A stretch of 64,000 nucleotides of DNA from Punica granatum (taxonomy: Eukaryota; Streptophyta; Magnoliopsida; Myrtales; Lythraceae): assembly GCF_007655135.1 (NCBI RefSeq), contig NC_045132.1, positions 14,508,001-14,572,000 on the forward strand. Direction: 5' to 3'. The notes below the pieces were generated by a model. The model did no database searches. It was not told the DNA's origin and saw nothing but the letters and a program-made list of their open reading frames with translations. This document shows positions 10,437-21,139 of the stretch, in pieces. Position numbers and translations under genes: made by a program. Numbering within the stretch: the first letter of the stretch is position 1; every line of letters begins with the position of its first letter.

Positions 10437-10850
10437 CTTACACTATGTTTGGGAGTTTTTTAGGGAGGGAGAGGACAAGAGAGGACAGGAGAGAGGAGGA
10501 GGGAAGAGGGAAGGAGAAGACAAGAGAATAGAGGAAATGGAGGAAAATGAACTCTCTTGTTTGAGAGTAGTTAACAAGGGAGATAAGAGGAGAGAAGTGA
10601 AGAAAAACAAAATATTACACAAGTTTAAAAAAAAATTGTTGCAAAGAGAGTTGTGTAGAAGAGGGAGTAGAAAATACACGAGTTCCTCTAAATTCTTTCA
10701 ATTTGGAGGGTTAAGAATTTCTTATCAATGGGGGGAAATAAAGGGAGAGTGTTTCCCTCCAAATCCCTCCTTCTGCCTTCCCTCCTAAACAAGAGAAATA
10801 CTCTCCCTCCAAATCCTCTCCCTCCTCTCCCTCCAAATACATGAAAAATC
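10437..10850. repeat. Purine/pyrimidine-rich inverted-repeat element
   Basis: It begins CACTATGTTTGGGAG with a long GGGAGGGAGAGGA-type purine tract and ends in the complementary style, CTCTCCCTCC, after CCTCCTAAACAAGAG. The opening resembles the reversed end of the repeat block at 41325 (CTATGTTTAGA), suggesting one family. It would fold back loosely. The open frames on both strands here are low-complexity. Confidence 0.5.
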
Positions 10851-10895
10851 AGTAACCATTATATTTGAGAATAAATTGTTATTTTCAAATCTTTT

Positions 10896-11040
10896 TTACG
10901 GTTATAAGGGAGGCCCAAGAGTCTAATATAATGAAATAAAAATCATAATAGCTAATAAAAGGGACATGAGTAGTCCCACTAAATATCGAACATGAAATCT
11001 CTTGATTACCAAGTGAAAGCATGCGCAATTGAGCTACACC
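10896..11040 (-). repeat. tRNA-derived SINE, family A, copy 1
   Basis: Read on the minus strand from 11040, it starts GGTGTAGCTCAATTGCGC, which fits a pol III A box (TRGCNNARYNGG with one mismatch). About 40 nt later is GTTCGAT, a B-box core. A non-tRNA tail follows, ending TTATAACCG then an A-rich stretch. Other copies are at 11105, 20629, 39750 (minus) and 18185 (plus). Confidence 0.7.
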
Positions 11041-11104
11041 ATCTTTAACGTTATTTCAAATCTTTTCTTCGCCACTAACTCTTGAATATTTCTTTTTCCT
11101 TTTT

Positions 11105-11225
11105 CGATTATAAATGAGACCCATGGCTTAGTATAAGGACATGAAATAAAGCGAGATAAAGAGATATACAAATTCCACTTGTGATGATTAAACCCAAAAC
11201 CTCTTGCTTCTGAGTTGGTATCTTG
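11105..11225 (-). repeat. SINE family A, copy 2 (head-truncated, diverged)
   Basis: On the minus strand it carries the same tail elements in order as copy 1 (CAGAAGCAAGAGGTT, then a GGTTTAAT B-box remnant, then TTTCATGTCCTTATACTAAG) and ends at TTATAATCG. The A-box head is missing or mutated. It is cut off by the copia element that begins about 110 bp to the right. Confidence 0.55.
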
Positions 11226-11338
11226 TGACTATTTCTTTTATTTTTTTGCTCTCCCTCTTTTCTCTTTCCTCTAATTTCTATCTTCCTATATCGTTGTTCT
11301 TTCTATTACATCCCCATTCTTATTTCTCTATTAGTTTC

Positions 11339-11541
11339 TATAAGTTTTGGAGAAAAGGAATTCTATTATTCTTAATCTCAATGAATTATCGTACGACCAT
11401 GTCTATATGTACACTGATTGTCTAGAAGCTAAAATAGAAAAGACAATATACAGCTAGCTAATTACAGTGAATAGGGTAAGATACAAGGAAATAAAGATGC
11501 AATATAAATGGCCAATATATTCGGGATTGACTTCCCTAATA
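11339..11541 (-). repeat. 3' LTR of copia element 1
   Basis: Plus strand runs TATAAGTTTTGGAG... to CTTCCCTAATA. The terminal dinucleotide TG seen in the other LTR is mutated to TA. Next to it, on the minus strand, CAACTTGAATGGAG is the polypurine-tract region usual for copia elements. Confidence 0.9.
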
Positions 11542-11549
11542 CTCCATTC

Positions 11550-13110
11550 AAGTTGGAGCGTGAAGGTCATGAACGCCCAATTTGCCGAGAAGAAACTAAA
11601 AACGATCCTTGCCAAGTGCTTTGGTGAAGATATCTGCCAGTTGTAATCTAGTAGATACATGAGAGGCAATAATGGTTTTCGACTGTAGGTGTTCTCAGAC
11701 AAAATGACAGTCGATTCCATTATGCTTTATTCTCTCGTGAAATAGAGGGTTCACTGCAATGTGGAGAGTAGCTTGGCTATCACAGGAATAACTGTACTGG
11801 CTTTGAATGATTAATCTTGAAAGATTGAAGTAAACTTTTTAACCATAATATCTCACTTGTAGTAACCGCCATGGAACGATATTTCGCTTCAGCAGAGGAT
11901 CTAGAAACCGTGGTTTGTTTCTTGGTTTTCTAAGAGATGAGACATCCGTCGAGAGTAATGAAATACCCGGATAAAGAACGGCGAGTCATTGGACAACTAG
12001 CCCAATTCGAATCGTAGTACGCTGATAATTGAAGAGATGATGACCTGAGAATTATTCCTTGACCTAGTGTACCTTTGAGATATCGAAGTAACCGCATAGT
12101 TGCATTCTAGTGTGGTTGTCTCAGATCATGCAAGAATTGAGACAAGATATGGACTGGATAACTCAACTCCGGTCATGTGACGGTTAAGTATACAAGACGT
12201 CCTATGAGACTGCGATATTGTCCAGGATTTGAAATCCTCGATCCCATTTCAGAGGATAACTGAAGTTGTTGCTCCGTGGGAAAAGTGGCAGGTTTAACTC
12301 CAAGCATGCCGATTTGTGTCAATATATCTAGTGTGTACTTGCATTGACAAAGAAACGTTTCTCCTCCTTTACGAGTAATCTCAATGCAAAGAAAGAACTT
12401 TAGATGACCGAGATCCTTGATGCGAAAATGACGATGGAAATGTTCCTTGATGGCTGTACAACGAGCTGGATTGTTTCCTATCAAGATAAGATCATTGACA
12501 TAGACAAGGATACCAAGAAATTCGTTGTCTTTAGACCATGTGAATAATGAATGGTCTGCTGCAGATTGTTGAAAGCCAAACTCTTGTAATGCAAAAGTGA
12601 ACTTAGAAAACCAATTGCGTGTGGCTTGTTTCAGTCCATAGGACTGTCAAAGATGGCATACACGACGTCGATCACTTGAATTGAAACTTGGGGGCATCTC
12701 CTTGTAAACTTCTTCTTCGAGATCCCCATGAAGGAAGGCGTTGTTGACATCGAGTTGATGAAGGTCCCAATCTCAAAATAGGGCTACTGTTAAGAAGCAT
12801 CGAACTGTGACTAACTTAGCTACAGGGGCAAACGTCTCATAGTAATCAATTCCTTCAACTTGTGTGAAGGCTTTTGCAACAAGTCAAGCTTTGAATCTCT
12901 CCACGCTGCCATTAGCTCTACGCTTAAATTTAAAAACCCATTTATATCTTATCGGTGTCTTCTTTGGTGGTAATGATTCCACAATCCACGTATTATTATT
13001 CTCTAAGGCATGTATTTCGTCAAGCATGGCTGCCTTTCATCGTGGATCATGGATAGCTTGCTTATACGTGCTTAGCTCGACCTCGGAATCCAAGGATGTT
13101 ACAAATGCTT
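11550..13110 (-). pseudogene. Reverse transcriptase-RNase H region of copia element 1
   Basis: From about 13070 downward the minus strand encodes the copia RT start (a stretch like KKTPIRYKWVFKFKRRANG), then [40 protein letters not shown] and the active site as YVNDL near 12500. The canonical motif is YVDD, so a catalytic Asp is changed. The segment 12173-12484 continues with KDLGHLKFFLCIEI and QYRSLIGRLVYL. RNase H follows to about 11550, with stops. Non-functional. Confidence 0.88.
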
Positions 13111-13206
13111 TATGTGAGTTTGAAAAACGATCATAAGAAAGATGATGCATAATATCGAAGGCCATACTAGAGGAAGGAGAAGGAGCATCATTCTTTGCTG
13201 CGGCGG

Positions 13207-13208
<2 letters not shown>

Positions 13209-13244
<36 letters not shown>
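13209..13244 (+). repeat. G homopolymer (36 nt) in copia element 1
   Basis: A run of 36 G followed by CGGGGCGGGG. On the element's coding strand it would read as poly-proline in the linker between integrase and RT. Such runs are rare in plant DNA and are prone to slippage and sequencing error, so its exact length should not be trusted. Confidence 0.85.
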
Positions 13245-13586
13245 CGGGGCGGGGGAGGGGTAGTTGTAGCACTCAAGCATGGTATATAATCCTTCAACCG
13301 AGTGGAAACCCTTGTTACCCTTCCAGACCTCCTCAACATTTGCCTCGTTCCATCATGTTCTATAGACTCTCGCATTTGCTCTCCATGCTGAGTGACTTCT
13401 TCAGATGGTTGTTCATCGAGTTGCTCAGTATTACCGCCTGTGGGCTGAACTGCCTCTTGTAAGTGTCTCCCTGCCTGAGCCACTACCTGTTTGGTAGGAA
13501 CTTTGAACTATACTACCATCACTCCCCCTGTTGTTGACTTCAGTGTCTTGTTCATCATTCTAACTATCATGATGTCCACCCTCAGC

Positions 13587-15068
13587 TCAAAAATAAAGAA
13601 ACTCATCTCCATCACTAGTTGTAGAAACTGATCTCTCTAGACTCTCTCCACTTTCCTTGGCTTTTGCAGCAAAAGGAAATTCATCTTCATGAAAAATGAC
13701 ATCTCGTGAAACAAACACCTCTTTGGTGTCTAAATCGTATACTTTCAATCCCTTCTTTCTATAGGGATATCCAAGAAACATGCACTTTCTCAACCGATCT
13801 GCAAATTTGTTTTTATTCTTCAGTTTGTATAAAGCATAGCACAAAGACCAAAAAACACGCAAATGACCAATACTAGGACGCCAACCAAACAACACCCATA
13901 TGGACTTCTCCCTCCTAACACTGGTGTGGGTGTATAGTTAATTAAATAGCTTGCGGTCAACACACACACACTCTCCCCATAATGTTATAGGAAGTTGTGC
14001 TTGAAATCGCAAAGCTCTTGCCACATTCAGTACATGTCGATGTTTCCGCTCGACCCTGCCATTTTGTTGTGGTGTTTCAACGCATGTGGTCTGATGAAAG
14101 ATTCCATTATCAGCATAAAATTTTCGCATTGCTCTTGAAAGGAACTCAATTCCATTATTTGTCCTTATCACCTTCATCGACGTTTCAAACTGTGTTGCCA
14201 CCATACGATGAAATTCAAATAATTTGCATTGTGTTTCAGCCTTCTCGCATATTAAGAACACCCATGTAGCTCTACTATAATCATCGAATATTGTTAGAAA
14301 AAAAGTGTGATCTTGATAGAGAAGGGTATGATACGGTACCCATATATCGCAATGAATAAGATCAAATATTTGCTTCGCTTTATTTGAACTATAAGGAAAC
14401 ACAGCTTGAGTTAGTTTGGCTCTAAAACAGACATCAAAAGCCTTATGTTCAGCACCAAGTAGCTTTATTTCAGGGATTAAAGACATTGCCTTTCATGATG
14501 GGTGTCCCAAATGCATATGCCACTTCTCTAAGTCTTGTCCTTCAAAAGATGCTAGAGTTGAGTGAGCTGCCACACACCCGAAATAGTAGAGTTCCCCAAG
14601 TAGCTTAGCCACTCCAATCACCTTCCTCGTGGTTTGGTCCTGCACCATACAGAGATCAGAGGAAAAAGTGGCCATGCAGTTCATATCCTTAGCCAAACAC
14701 CCAACAGAGATAAGGTTACAAGTGAACTCAGGTATACAGAGCACATCCTTTAATAGAAAGTCAAGTCCTAATTGAATTATCCCAATTCTTCTAGCATAGA
14801 CAAACTTTCCATCAGTAACCCATATCGGGTGTGGCTTTTTAATTGGCAATGATTCAATCATACAACTTACATTTCCTGTGATATGTCGTGTAGCTCCTGT
14901 ATCAAGTATCCAGTTTGAACCTCCCAAGGCCAAGTTAAAGGACATACCAGAGACTTGCTCAAGAGTGCTCTTATTGTTCTGTCCTAGCATAGCCAACAGT
15001 TGTTGAATCTGTTGGACTTGTTCTTCAGTGATAGTGGCAGCCGCTCCCCCTTTCCACGAACCTACCAA
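13587..15068 (-). pseudogene. Protease-integrase region of copia element 1
   Basis: Segment 14493-15068 carries the aspartic protease motif WILDTGATRHIT and the pre-integrase region with HLGHPS. Segment 13938-14486 carries the integrase core: first Asp in DLIHCDIW, second position altered (VIRTNNGIEF, Asp to Asn), Glu in NGRVERKH. Segment 13587-13895 is the integrase C-terminal part (KCMFLGYPYRKKGLKVYD). Frameshifts separate the segments, so no full polyprotein could be made. Confidence 0.9.
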
Positions 15069-15140
15069 AGGGTTATCATTGGCTAGATATCCAGTGGACC
15101 AAGCTCTATCTCTCTGTTGGTTGTCTACCTTTGCTTGCTT

Positions 15141-16073
15141 CTAGCCTTCTTGTCTTCTTCCCTGTTGATTTATTTCTTTCCTGCCGAGACTATTTCTCCT
15201 TTCTCCCTTATCAACAGGATAGCCATTTAGTCGATAACAATCTACCCTTTCATGCCCATTCTTCCCACAATAGCTGCATGGCATTAAATGATAACATTCA
15301 GCCCTCTCATAGCCATTCTTCCCGTAATAACTACAACTCTTCCTTCCTAATCGATCACTGCCCATTAATGCAAGAGCAATGCCTTCCATGCTAACATCCC
15401 GACTTCTCGTGGCCATCTTTTGACTCTCTTCTAAGATTATCATGTTGTAAACCTTTGCCATTGATGGGAAAGGGTCATATCTCAAATTTTGGGATCTTAC
15501 TGTCCCAAATTGCACTGAGCCCCATTAAAAACTGATGAATCTTCTCTTCTTCTTTTTGCTTTATAAACTCAGTTACAGCGGTACATGTATATTTGGTATA
15601 AGCGAGTAATCATCCAACTCATCCCATAACCGCTTAAATATCGTGTAATATTTCCCAACTGTGAGTCCATCTTGCTTCAAAACACTCAATTCAGCCTTGA
15701 TCTATTGATATCTTGTTGCAATCCCTTGAGAAAACCGTTGCTTCAGATCATCCCAGACTGCTTTAGCCTCACCAGCATAAGCAACACTGGCGTGTAGACT
15801 CGTATCGAACGAGTTAAAGATCCAAGCAATCACTGTAGCATTGCAAATTTTCCATGCTCCATACTCTTCTGCTGTCTCCGCAGGTTTCTCCAGCCTTCCA
15901 TCAATGAAGCCGAGTTTGTTCTTGGCTTGTAAGGCATTGAACATGGCCCTTGACTAGGTTGAATAATTTGTGCCCGTGAGCTTGCAAGTCACGAGCACAG
16001 CTCCCGTGCCATCTGCTGTACTGAGAAAGTATGGTGAGGTGATATCAATCATCTTCCCTTTGTTACTGCTCAT
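15141..16073 (-). pseudogene. gag of copia element 1
   Basis: The likely start codon is at 16073-16071 on the minus strand (MSSNKGKMIDITSPYFL), about 35 nt after the primer-binding site. Then come Gag residues such as NKLGFIDGRLEKP and AVWDDLKQRFSQG. Near 15240-15340 are two CCHC-type zinc knuckles: CSYCGKNGHERVDC is intact, and the other (CSYYGKNGYERAEC) has lost a Cys and the His. Several stops interrupt the frame. Confidence 0.88.
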
Positions 16074-16108
16074 TATCTCACTCTTTCATAGGCCTTAGAA
16101 ATCCTTTT

Positions 16109-16121
16109 GGCTCTGATACCA
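16109..16121 (-). other. Primer-binding site of copia element 1
   Basis: On the minus strand TGGTATCAGAGCC directly follows the LTR end (ACTTACA). This is the usual plant copia site complementary to the 3' end of initiator methionine tRNA. Confidence 0.85.
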
Positions 16122-16315
16122 TGTAAGTTTTGGAGAAAAGGAATTCCATTATTTTCAAGCTCAATGAATCATTGTACAACCATGTCTACATGTACACGGA
16201 TTGTCTAGAAGCTAAAGTAGGAAAGAAAATATACAGCTAGCTAATTACAGTAGGTTGCAAGGAAATAAAGATATAATATCAGTGGCCAATAAATCCAGGA
16301 TTGACTTCCCTAATA
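16122..16315 (-). repeat. 5' LTR of copia element 1
   Basis: Plus strand starts TGTAAGTTTTGGAG and ends CTTCCCTAATA, flanked by target duplication GTTTC (16316-16320). It matches 11339-11541 along its length with about one difference in eight bases. Confidence 0.9.
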
Positions 16316-16320
16316 GTTTC

Positions 16321-17253
16321 ATTTACTTAGGTTTAATTCTTTCTTAAAAGGATGGTTTAATTCTTAATTTAAAAGACATGTAATGATTAATTCAAAAACC
16401 AAAAACGCATTTTGATTTCTATAAAAACACTTTCCAAAAAAGAAATTACATAACAGAAAATTATTTAGGTAACCACGTAGCGTGAGTGAGGATCTAGTTC
16501 TATCATATAAGAGAATTCCTGATAGAAATTCTCTATACTCAAAGTTCTTGTAGGAAAATAATTTAATTATTCCCATGAAAATATGACCAATTTTATAAAA
16601 GTTAAAATTCAAAAGTAACCTTTCACTCTTCTTACAAACAACCCCTCATGTTTGTAATTCCCATGACAATCGAATGGGAAGAGAGAGAGAGAGAGAGAAG
16701 GCCTCGCCAGCAACCACCGCTCCCTTGCTGAGATCACCATAGACTGAGATCCCTTGATCTCCACTAATGTGGCCTCGTCAGTAGCCGTCTCTCCCCTCCG
16801 AAGTTTCCAGCAACCCCATAGACACATGAAGGGGCTCACCGGAGCTATGGTGGCTCTCCGCCTATCTCTTCTAATTAGATGGTCATCTTCTTTTGTTTTT
16901 TAAGAAAAAATTATTAACATTATTTTTGTTTTCTGTTTTAAAAATTCATTTACATTTATTTAAATAAAATGTCGTATCAGTATTATGGATGGAATTCGGA
17001 TACCATGAGAAAAACTGAATAGGAAAGGTTGAGGATAAGTCTATATTAGATGAAAATATAAATAATGCTGAAGATCAATGACTAAAATTAGCTTTCCCTA
17101 TTTATATTTATAATAATAGCTGTCTTCGTCCACATTCTCTTTGTTGTAGAATTTGGAATAGACTATTGAGTGAATTAGTATATATATACATATATATTAA
17201 TAATATTTTTTAGAATTATCAAATATAGCATTAAACATAATAATAATAACCGT
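16321..17253. other. Intergenic DNA
   Basis: No gene is supported. A (GA)n run lies at about 16680-16699, inside a C/T-rich block (16690-16860) of higher GC than its surroundings whose open frame (16609-16839 -) has no recognised domain. Confidence 0.5.
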
Positions 17254-17306
17254 CCAACTATGTCTACATGTACACGGATTGTCTAGAAGCTAAAGTAGGA
17301 TTGACA
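17254..17306. repeat. LTR scrap related to copia element 1
   Basis: About 45 bases match the middle of the element-1 LTR (TGTCTACATGTACACGGATT, then GTCTAGAAGCTAAAGTAGG). The match then jumps to ATTGAC from the LTR end, as if an internal deletion joined two LTR parts at a shared GGA. It is closer to the 16122-16315 LTR than to the left LTR. A (TAA)n/(TTA)n microsatellite follows (17308-17361). Confidence 0.7.
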
Positions 17307-17307
17307 T

Positions 17308-17321
17308 AATAATAATAATAA

Positions 17322-17361
<40 letters not shown>
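17308..17361. repeat. (AAT)n/(ATT)n microsatellite
   Basis: AATAATAATAA runs straight into about 13 ATT/TTA units, so the two halves are complementary and could form a hairpin. Confidence 0.9.
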
Positions 17362-17365
<4 letters not shown>

Positions 17366-18184
17366 GTCTGTAAATTGCATGGGGCAGTTAGTTTATAAAA
17401 TTATCATTGAATCATTAAATTTACTTTAATTTTAACTCAAAATTACTCTGATTTTTCCACAAATATTACTCCAATTTTATTGAACTTATTGTTTGACTTT
17501 ATTTAATAATTGAAAATCAATATTATTCTTAATAAGCAAATTTATTTTTTTAAATGTAAATAATTATAAAAAATGATAAATCAATATATAATAATAAACA
17601 TGTGCTACGCACGGGATAGATCACTAGTTTAAAATAAAAGCTATGGATAATTCGCCACCGCCCAATAAGCTTGATGACCCTCAATGCAGGTAGTCATAGA
17701 GCCTAGGATTGAGACCACGACGACTTATAAATAGATGATAGAGTTTTTCCGATTATGATTACACGAAGGCATGTTTAGGAGAGCCAATCATCAATCCATC
17801 CGAAAACAACGGCGTTAGTAGGTGCTTCCACAAACATGTTGAATGGTCTCTTTTATGAGCTGCATGCCCTTTTCCCTTTGGACCAGTACGTTCAGTACCA
17901 TACCCATTCATATCCCTTTCACGCGGAACCCGATAATGGCCATTTAATTGATTTGTACAGATTGCTAAAAACTAGTTTGCCCAAGTTACGATATATATGT
18001 TTGTAACAAATAAAATATTAACAAAAAACCCACTTGACTATGGCGGTACACAATCCAGTGTGTGTATATATATATATATATATATACATATACACACGCA
18101 AATACATATACATATATAGTAAATTAGAATTCGCACTTTGGTCAAGCATAAATGAGACTTTAAATTATTGGATACTAAGTGAGA
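17362..18184. other. AT-rich intergenic DNA
   Basis: No gene is recognised. An alternating TATATA tract near 18062-18086 underlies the open frame at 18034-18240, which is not considered coding. Confidence 0.5.
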
Positions 18185-18270
18185 TTATTCGTATGTCATT
18201 ATTAGTTATTATTATTAAGATTTTTATTTCATTATATTAGGTCAATGGACCTCTCTTATAACCGAAAAAA
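18185..18270 (+). repeat. SINE family A, 5'-truncated copy
   Basis: Only the tail is present, in plus orientation: ATTATTAGTTATTATTATTA, then TTTTTATTTCATTATATTAG, then CTTATAACCG followed by A-rich sequence. The same string of blocks ends the copy at 10896-11040 on the other strand. 5' truncation is typical of retroposed SINEs. Confidence 0.6.
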
Positions 18271-18454
18271 TGTATAATGATATTCAATTTTGGAGAAAAT
18301 GACGCATTGGATAAATCACGTGATTTTTCTATGCAATCTACTCTTAACGATTTGCGGCACAAAATGGAAATTTTAATAATAAAAAATCAATACATGAAAT
18401 TTAAGCAAATAATTACACTCTCTATCATCTAAATATATACAGATACATAACCAA

Positions 18455-18600
18455 TATGGATTGGTTCAAGTGGTTCGGGGCTTGTTCTCCTTAAACAAGA
18501 TTTCGAGTTCGATTTTTAATGGGCTATCCCCGACTCGAACTGGATTTGTCGCGGTTCACTGAGCTTTCAGGTACCAGCATACACACCAAAAAATATATAT
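18455..18600 (+). repeat. SINE-like repeat, family B
   Basis: It contains GGTTCAAGTGGTTCGGGGCT (A-box-like) and, about 35 nt on, GAGTTCGATTTTT (B-box-like). It ends in a 'TACCAGCATACACACCAAA' block that also occurs, as TATCATGGTACACACTAAA, at the end of the related copy at 55561-55757. tRNA derivation is inferred. Confidence 0.5.
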
Positions 18601-20020
18601 AAATACATAAAGAAATAATCGATGAGCCACGTCACTATAAATTTTATTTGAACTAAATATAAAATGTGAGTTAAAAGATGATATAAAATATAGGTCTTCA
18701 TATAGATTAAATAGCAGTATCGAACAGTTCTCCATCAGATTTTAGAAACTATCAATAAGGTTATTATCAGACAAGCATCATTTATTAAAATTAGAAAACT
18801 ATTGTCAAGAATTAGTTATTCATTGGGTCATTAATTTATAAAATAAATTACAGAGAACAAATTTATTTCCTCGAACCGTTCTCAAAATTCAATGTGTATT
18901 GACTAATCTAGTTCGAGTCAAGTCGACTCATTAAGTGATATAACTGTCTCAACGTTTCTCCATTCATAAAACTCGATCTCGAGACCTTATTTAAGGAAAA
19001 AAAATGTCAAAATATTTGAAGCAATCCGCTTTATTATTATTTTTTATAATATATTTAAATTTTTTTTTATAATAAGTGGCTGCAAACTTCTTGGAGCAAA
19101 GCCGGATGTTAATTTCCCTGATCCCCGAGGCAACTGCGTCCTATTTAGTGATAAACAAATAAATAAATACTTAAGTAAATAAATGAATAAATCAGGCTAT
19201 ATTTAGTTAGTTTTACCATTTTTTTTGGGTAATTAACAAGTCTTACCTTTTAAAAGAGATGATGCTAGTCATTTCAAAATTTTACATGACATCGGAGCAT
19301 ATATACAATGTGGTGCACTTGTGTAATCACTATTTGGTCCGGCTGATTCATCTCCTTAATTAGAGGAAGGCAGCAATCTTGTGGAAATCACGTACACTGA
19401 TGCAATGCCTATAAACACAAAAATTTATCAAGATATCCGCCAGACCTAATAACATAATCAAGTTGGGACGCTGCCCTAGCCAGTCCGATAGCAGGCAATT
19501 GAGTTTGGAGTAAAATTAATATATAGATTAACATTAATACTCATTGGCAAGGTTGATGAGTTTGAATGAGAGGTCACATAAAATACACATCGCCCATTAG
19601 CTATAAAGCATCAATTGATGTAGTTGTTTGAGAATTTCACTCGAGCAATAGAAACAAAAAAAAATATCTTATTAGTGGAACAGGTGTGCAATAGTGGAAG
19701 TCAAGAGTGGGAGCTGTTTGGGAAACATGAAGACGACATAAGAAAATGAGGTTTAGCTAAAAGGGCTCTCAATATCATCGTCATCATCATGATGGGGGGA
19801 CTCAGTGTGGGTAACATTCTTTAAGCAAAGGAGGGCAGTGTCCCATCGTGGAATTTGGATATCCATTCGTTCATTAAGGTTGTCCCAGAAATAGACAGCT
19901 GCGGATAATACAACGGAGATATTGAAGCTTCACATGCGCATAAACGATACGATCCGTACTAGCTATAAGTTTGAAAGTGATGGGGGGATCCCTGTGAGGA
20001 TAAGTAAGGTTACCCTTGGT
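18601..20020. other. Intergenic DNA
   Basis: No gene is supported over this ~1.4 kb. A block near 18925-18950 (CTAATCTAGTTCGAGTCAAG) resembles a short motif repeated in the last 4 kb of the window. Tetranucleotide AATA repeats lie near 19155-19190. Confidence 0.5.
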
Positions 20021-20612
20021 TTTAGAGTAGAATTTTACTCCACTGTACTCCGTTCCTCTCTTAATTAAAAAATATAATCATTATTTTTATATTTTTCTCT
20101 CATTTAATAATATTTTTTAAAAAAAATTCTAATATGACTTCGTATCATCGTGACACGCTTAGTACTTTGGTTCAAATGTTTAATATTTTGATTAATGTAT
20201 TTAGTACATTTGCAATTTACGAAGGATTCTACAAAATACAAAACACTTTAATCGTAATACTAAACACTTACATTGAAAGTAGAAGCAAAAAACGCATGTA
20301 CTAATCATGATTACTAAAAATATCAAACACTTGAATTGAAATACTAAACGCTTGAACTGAAAGTACTAAATGCGTCACGGTGACACGAAGTCATGTTAGC
20401 AAAACCCTATTTTTAATACTAAATTCATCATCTACTATATATATATATATATATACATATTTTTATTTTTATTTTATTTAATAATAAATTCTCACATTTA
20501 ATTTTTTCTAACTATTATTATAATTAATATTTTAATAATAAATTTCGTCATCTATTATTACCTATTTGTCCTATATGGATGGATTGGAATGGAGTTAAAT
20601 TACTTTTTTCCC
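20021..20612. mobile_element. Decayed MITE containing a nested MITE
   Basis: The ends are imperfect inverted repeats: left AGTAGAATTTTACTCCACTG, right end reversed AGTAATTTAACTCCATTCCA. The interior is AT-rich with repeated CTCTCATTTAATAATA-like phrases on both sides of the inner element. No target duplication could be fixed. Confidence is limited by divergence. Confidence 0.45.
20121..20409. mobile_element. Inner MITE with ~63-bp TIRs
   Basis: Left arm (from 20131) reads ATGACTTCGTATCATCGTGA. The reverse of the right arm reads ATGACTTCGTGTCACCGTGA. Both continue with TAGTACTTT, GTTCAA and TTTAATATT or TTTAGTATT. It sits inside the element 20021-20612. Exact ends are uncertain because the flanks are A/T-only. 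Confidence 0.65.
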
Positions 20613-20628
20613 CTCTATTTATTTAGTT

Positions 20629-20770
20629 TTAGTTATAAAGAAAACCCGTGCGTCTAGTACAATAAAATAAATATCCTAAAAACTAATAAAGGGGCATAAG
20701 TACTCTTACTAAATATCGAACTTAGAACTTCTTGGTCATTAGGCAAGAGCATGCGTCACTACGTTATACT
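20629..20770 (-). repeat. SINE family A, copy 3
   Basis: On the minus strand: a CGCATGCTCTTGCC head region, AGTTCGATATTTAGTAAGAG (B-box core), then TACTTATGCCCCTTTATTAG and the tail ending in TTATAACT. Same block order as the copy at 10896-11040. The A box at the right end is degraded. Confidence 0.6.
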
Positions 20771-20779
20771 CTCTTTTTA

Positions 20780-20991
20780 TATTTAGTGTTATTGTTATGG
20801 AACATGTTGCGACGACGATGCTGTAATTGAGATAATTGAGATGATTGAGAAAATGAAAAAGAAGTTCGGGCTCAAGGTAAAACCCTTCGAAGCAGAGGGA
20901 AACGTCCATAATGCAACGCACGCAAGAGAAATTTCACTATGCGAAATTGGGAGATTACAGAGTATAATGGTTCAGTCACTCAAGACCCGAA
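20780..20991. other. Unique-looking sequence interrupted by copia element 2
   Basis: Removing the element at 20997-25945 joins this stretch to 25951-26060. The joined sequence contains, on the minus strand, TTAGGGTTTCACAATTGG (a motif common in plant leaders) followed by CCTCC and a short open stretch. On the plus strand an open frame also runs through (20841 onward, MIEKMKKKFGLKVKP). Neither has a recognised domain; this may be the damaged edge of a gene. Confidence 0.3.
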
Positions 20992-20996
20992 CCTCC

Positions 20997-21131
20997 TGTG
21001 AGCAATCAATGCCTTGCCCAATAGGGTTGGCTCTTTGTGTATTTATAACCTCAGAATTACAAGGTAAATTTATATACATGGTATGTGTATCTCGTAACCA
21101 GGGTAGGAATCTTGAAATATATTCTAATACA
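20997..21131 (-). repeat. 3' LTR of copia element 2
   Basis: Runs TGTGAGCAATCAATGCC ... ATATTCTAATACA. On the minus strand it is preceded by the polypurine tract ATTGAGGGGG. TSD CCTCC precedes it on the plus strand. Confidence 0.93.
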
Positions 21132-21139
21132 CCCCCTCA

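Larger units (their letters stand above)
11339..16315 (-). mobile_element. Ty1/copia retrotransposon 1, degenerate
   Basis: A complete but decayed copia element on the minus strand. Order from right to left: 5' LTR (16122-16315), primer-binding site, gag, protease, integrase, RT, RNase H, polypurine tract, 3' LTR (11339-11541). The target duplication GTTTC is at 11334-11338 and 16316-16320. Stops and frameshifts break every domain, and catalytic residues are lost (integrase Asp to Asn; RT YVDD to YVND). The two LTRs differ by roughly one base in eight plus a 9-bp gap, so insertion is old. Its interior also contains a 36-G homopolymer at 13209-13244. Confidence 0.93.

Noticed and set aside
13142..13462. 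Gly-rich open frame across the poly-G tract
   Set aside because: It is created by the G homopolymer and lies antisense to copia element 1.
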